Shown here piece after piece: positions 62,769-64,000 of a DNA stretch of 64,000 nucleotides; the stretch's first letter is position 1, and the number at the start of each line of letters is the position of its first letter. Source of the DNA: CAUTYU01 sp963545205 (GTDB taxonomy: Bacteria; Desulfobacterota; Desulfovibrionia; Desulfovibrionales; Desulfomicrobiaceae); the NCBI GenBank assembly GCA_963545205.1, contig CAUUHW010000003.1:124001-188000 (forward strand), in the 5' to 3' direction. A model generated the notes under the pieces. It did no database searches, had not been told where the DNA came from, and worked only from the letters and a program-made list of their open reading frames with translations. A program made the translations under genes and the position numbers.

Positions 62769-63548
62769 ATGGGAATAAATCGAAGACTTAAGCGTTTTTT
62801 TGCCGCTGACGGAAAGACTGTTCTGGTCCCTCTTGACCATGGTGTGTATGAGGGGCTTTTGCCGGGTCTGGAAGACATGCCGACCCTGATAGGGCATATC
62901 GTGTCTGCCGGAGCCAGGGGGGTTGTTCTGCATAAAGGGCTGGCCAGGGCCTGCCTGCCTTTTTTGCCGCCTGAACTTGGCCTTATTGTGCATCTTTCTG
63001 CTGGTACGCGCCACGGTCTGCCATCGTATTCAAGAACCCTTGTCTGTTCGGTTGCCGAGGCCCTGCGTCTGGGCGCGGACGCTGTTTCCGTGCACGTGAA
63101 TATTGGCAATGATATGGAAGAAAGAATGCTGTCTGATTTGGGTGTGATTACCGAAGAAGCCCATTTATACGGTCTGCCCGTGCTGGCCATGATATACGCC
63201 AGAGGGGGACAGATTGTAAATGAAGCTGATTCTTCGCTTGTTACGCATTGTATCCGTCTTGGGGTCGAACTTGGCGCGGACATGATTAAGGTTGCCTACA
63301 GCGGCGATGCCGAGGGGTTTGCCAGAGCTGTTCAATCCGCTCCAGTGCCGGTTATTCTGGCCGGGGGCAGCAAGAGCGCTGATTTTGAGTCCTTTCTGGA
63401 TTTGTTGCGGGAAGGACTGACTGCGGGAGCCCGTGGTGTCAGTCTGGGCCGGAATATTTTTCAGCATTCTGATCCTGCGCTGGCACTGAAACAGATTGTT
63501 TCGCTTGTGCACGATGAAAAAAACAGGCGTAGCAGACAGGTGCTGTAG
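62769..63548 (+). CDS. DeoC/FbaB-type aldolase, probably 2-amino-3,7-dideoxy-D-threo-hept-6-ulosonate synthase
   Basis: 259 residues. LVPLDHGVYEGLLPGL at the N-terminus, Schiff-base Lys in DMIKVAYSGD, and VILAGGSKSADFESFL phosphate-binding end. The family holds archaeal-type fructose-bisphosphate aldolases and the synthase for the alternative route to dehydroquinate used by archaea and Desulfovibrio relatives. The second enzyme of that route is not next door, so function stays open between the two. Confidence 0.8.
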   Translation: MGINRRLKRFFAADGKTVLVPLDHGVYEGLLPGLEDMPTLIGHIVSAGARGVVLHKGLARACLPFLPPELGLIVHLSAGTRHGLPSYSRTLVCSVAEALRLGADAVSVHVNIGNDMEERMLSDLGVITEEAHLYGLPVLAMIYARGGQIVNEADSSLVTHCIRLGVELGADMIKVAYSGDAEGFARAVQSAPVPVILAGGSKSADFESFLDLLREGLTAGARGVSLGRNIFQHSDPALALKQIVSLVHDEKNRRSRQVL

Positions 63549-63575
63549 TTGTATTGCTGTCGCTGCCCGGTAAGA

Positions 63576-64000
63576 CTATGCCGACAGGTCCTTGCTTTGG
63601 CAGGACAGGGAGGATGAGTGTCTGCCAAGATTTGATCTGTTGTAAACCTCTGATTGATTGGTCTGCAACAGAGCGTGTTCCTTGATTTTTTCAATAAGCG
63701 GCGTTTTGAGCCGCTTTCTTCGCAATGTGGCCCGCACAGCCAGAAAAGCTCCAAGCGGAAGAGGCAGATTGTCGAGCTGACGGGGGCATAACGCCCAGGC
63801 GGCGGGAAGGCCTTGCAAAATGGAACGCTTTTGTAACGCGATTCTTTCAGGGTCATAGAGCTGGTCTTTTATTTCCCGCCAGGTCACCCACTGTAAAGAA
63901 TCTGCTTCCGGCCCGAGTACGTGCCGTTTTCTGTAAAAAAGGGAAGAGCGGTTCAAGGCGGTCAGAATGGCTTCCCGGCGCGTGACCCGTTGTATTTCCT
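63576..64000 (-). CDS. Unrecognised protein, 3' part only
   Basis: The frame is open to the right edge, so the N-terminus lies outside; at least 141 codons are visible. It reads RRKRLKTPLIEKIKEHALL near the end and WVTWREIKDQLYDPERIAL in the middle, rich in Arg, Leu and Lys. The last about 25 residues are low-complexity (Ser-rich). Convergent with the aldolase gene. No family recognised. Confidence 0.6.
   Translation of the reverse strand, partial: EIQRVTRREAILTALNRSSLFYRKRHVLGPEADSLQWVTWREIKDQLYDPERIALQKRSILQGLPAAWALCPRQLDNLPLPLGAFLAVRATLRRKRLKTPLIEKIKEHALLQTNQSEVYNRSNLGRHSSSLSCQSKDLSA

Noticed and set aside
1..64000. CRISPR arrays, rRNA or tRNA genes
   Set aside because: No regularly spaced direct repeats, rRNA-like segments or tRNA T-loop/acceptor patterns were recognised on reading either strand.

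Overview
The window reads as a chromosomal segment of an anaerobic, sulfite/sulfate-respiring Desulfovibrionales-like bacterium. Three things point there: a selenocysteine-containing periplasmic formate dehydrogenase, two gene sets for C-S bond cleavage of organosulfonates, and a large arylsulfotransferase locus. The species cannot be fixed from sequence reading alone. No rRNA, tRNA or CRISPR was seen.

Layout: 1-1325 holds the start of a MacB-like ATPase and a MacA-like fusion protein. 1517-7125 is a formate dehydrogenase block (fdhD, fdhE, fdhB, fdhA with in-frame UGA = Sec189). 7291-8446 is decayed DNA. 8549-31667 is an A+T-richer catabolic island in two converging halves. The left (plus) half has an IclR regulator, cupin, short-chain dehydrogenase, glycyl radical enzyme (GRE) with its activase, an orphan solute-binding protein, a TRAP transporter and a broken saccharopine-dehydrogenase-like gene. 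The right (minus) half has an ABC importer with two ATPases and two permeases, a class III aminotransferase, an aldehyde dehydrogenase, a divergent sigma-54 activator and sulfolactate sulfo-lyase suyAB. An intact 856-bp IS427-type element lies where the halves meet, and an IS5-type remnant (32393-32930) lies at the right flank.

33036-47561 is a 14.5-kb same-strand locus: three arylsulfotransferases, two secreted helix-hairpin-helix proteins, an NtrC-type two-component system, a DUF1573 protein, a tetraheme cytochrome c, two very small membrane proteins, a YeiH-like (UPF0324) membrane protein and an internally duplicated 966-residue secreted protein of unknown function. A close sigma-54 promoter match precedes the first gene. 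47813-64000 is mostly housekeeping: TPR lipoprotein, hisG, hisI, rlmN, usp, NhaD-like antiporter, a CCA-enzyme-like HD protein, pyrC, pyrB, an RTX metzincin, a FadL-like porin, a MerR-like regulator, an RNA m5C methyltransferase, an aldolase-type synthase and a partial unknown gene.

How it fits together (inference): the right half of the island could import an amino-sulfonate, transaminate it to an aldehyde, oxidise that to sulfolactate and release sulfite with SuyAB. The GRE half would cleave a second small substrate of unknown identity. The arylsulfotransferase locus looks like a periplasmic sulfate-ester processing system with its own sensor and regulator. Sulfite or sulfate from these routes would serve as respiratory acceptor, with formate as one electron donor.
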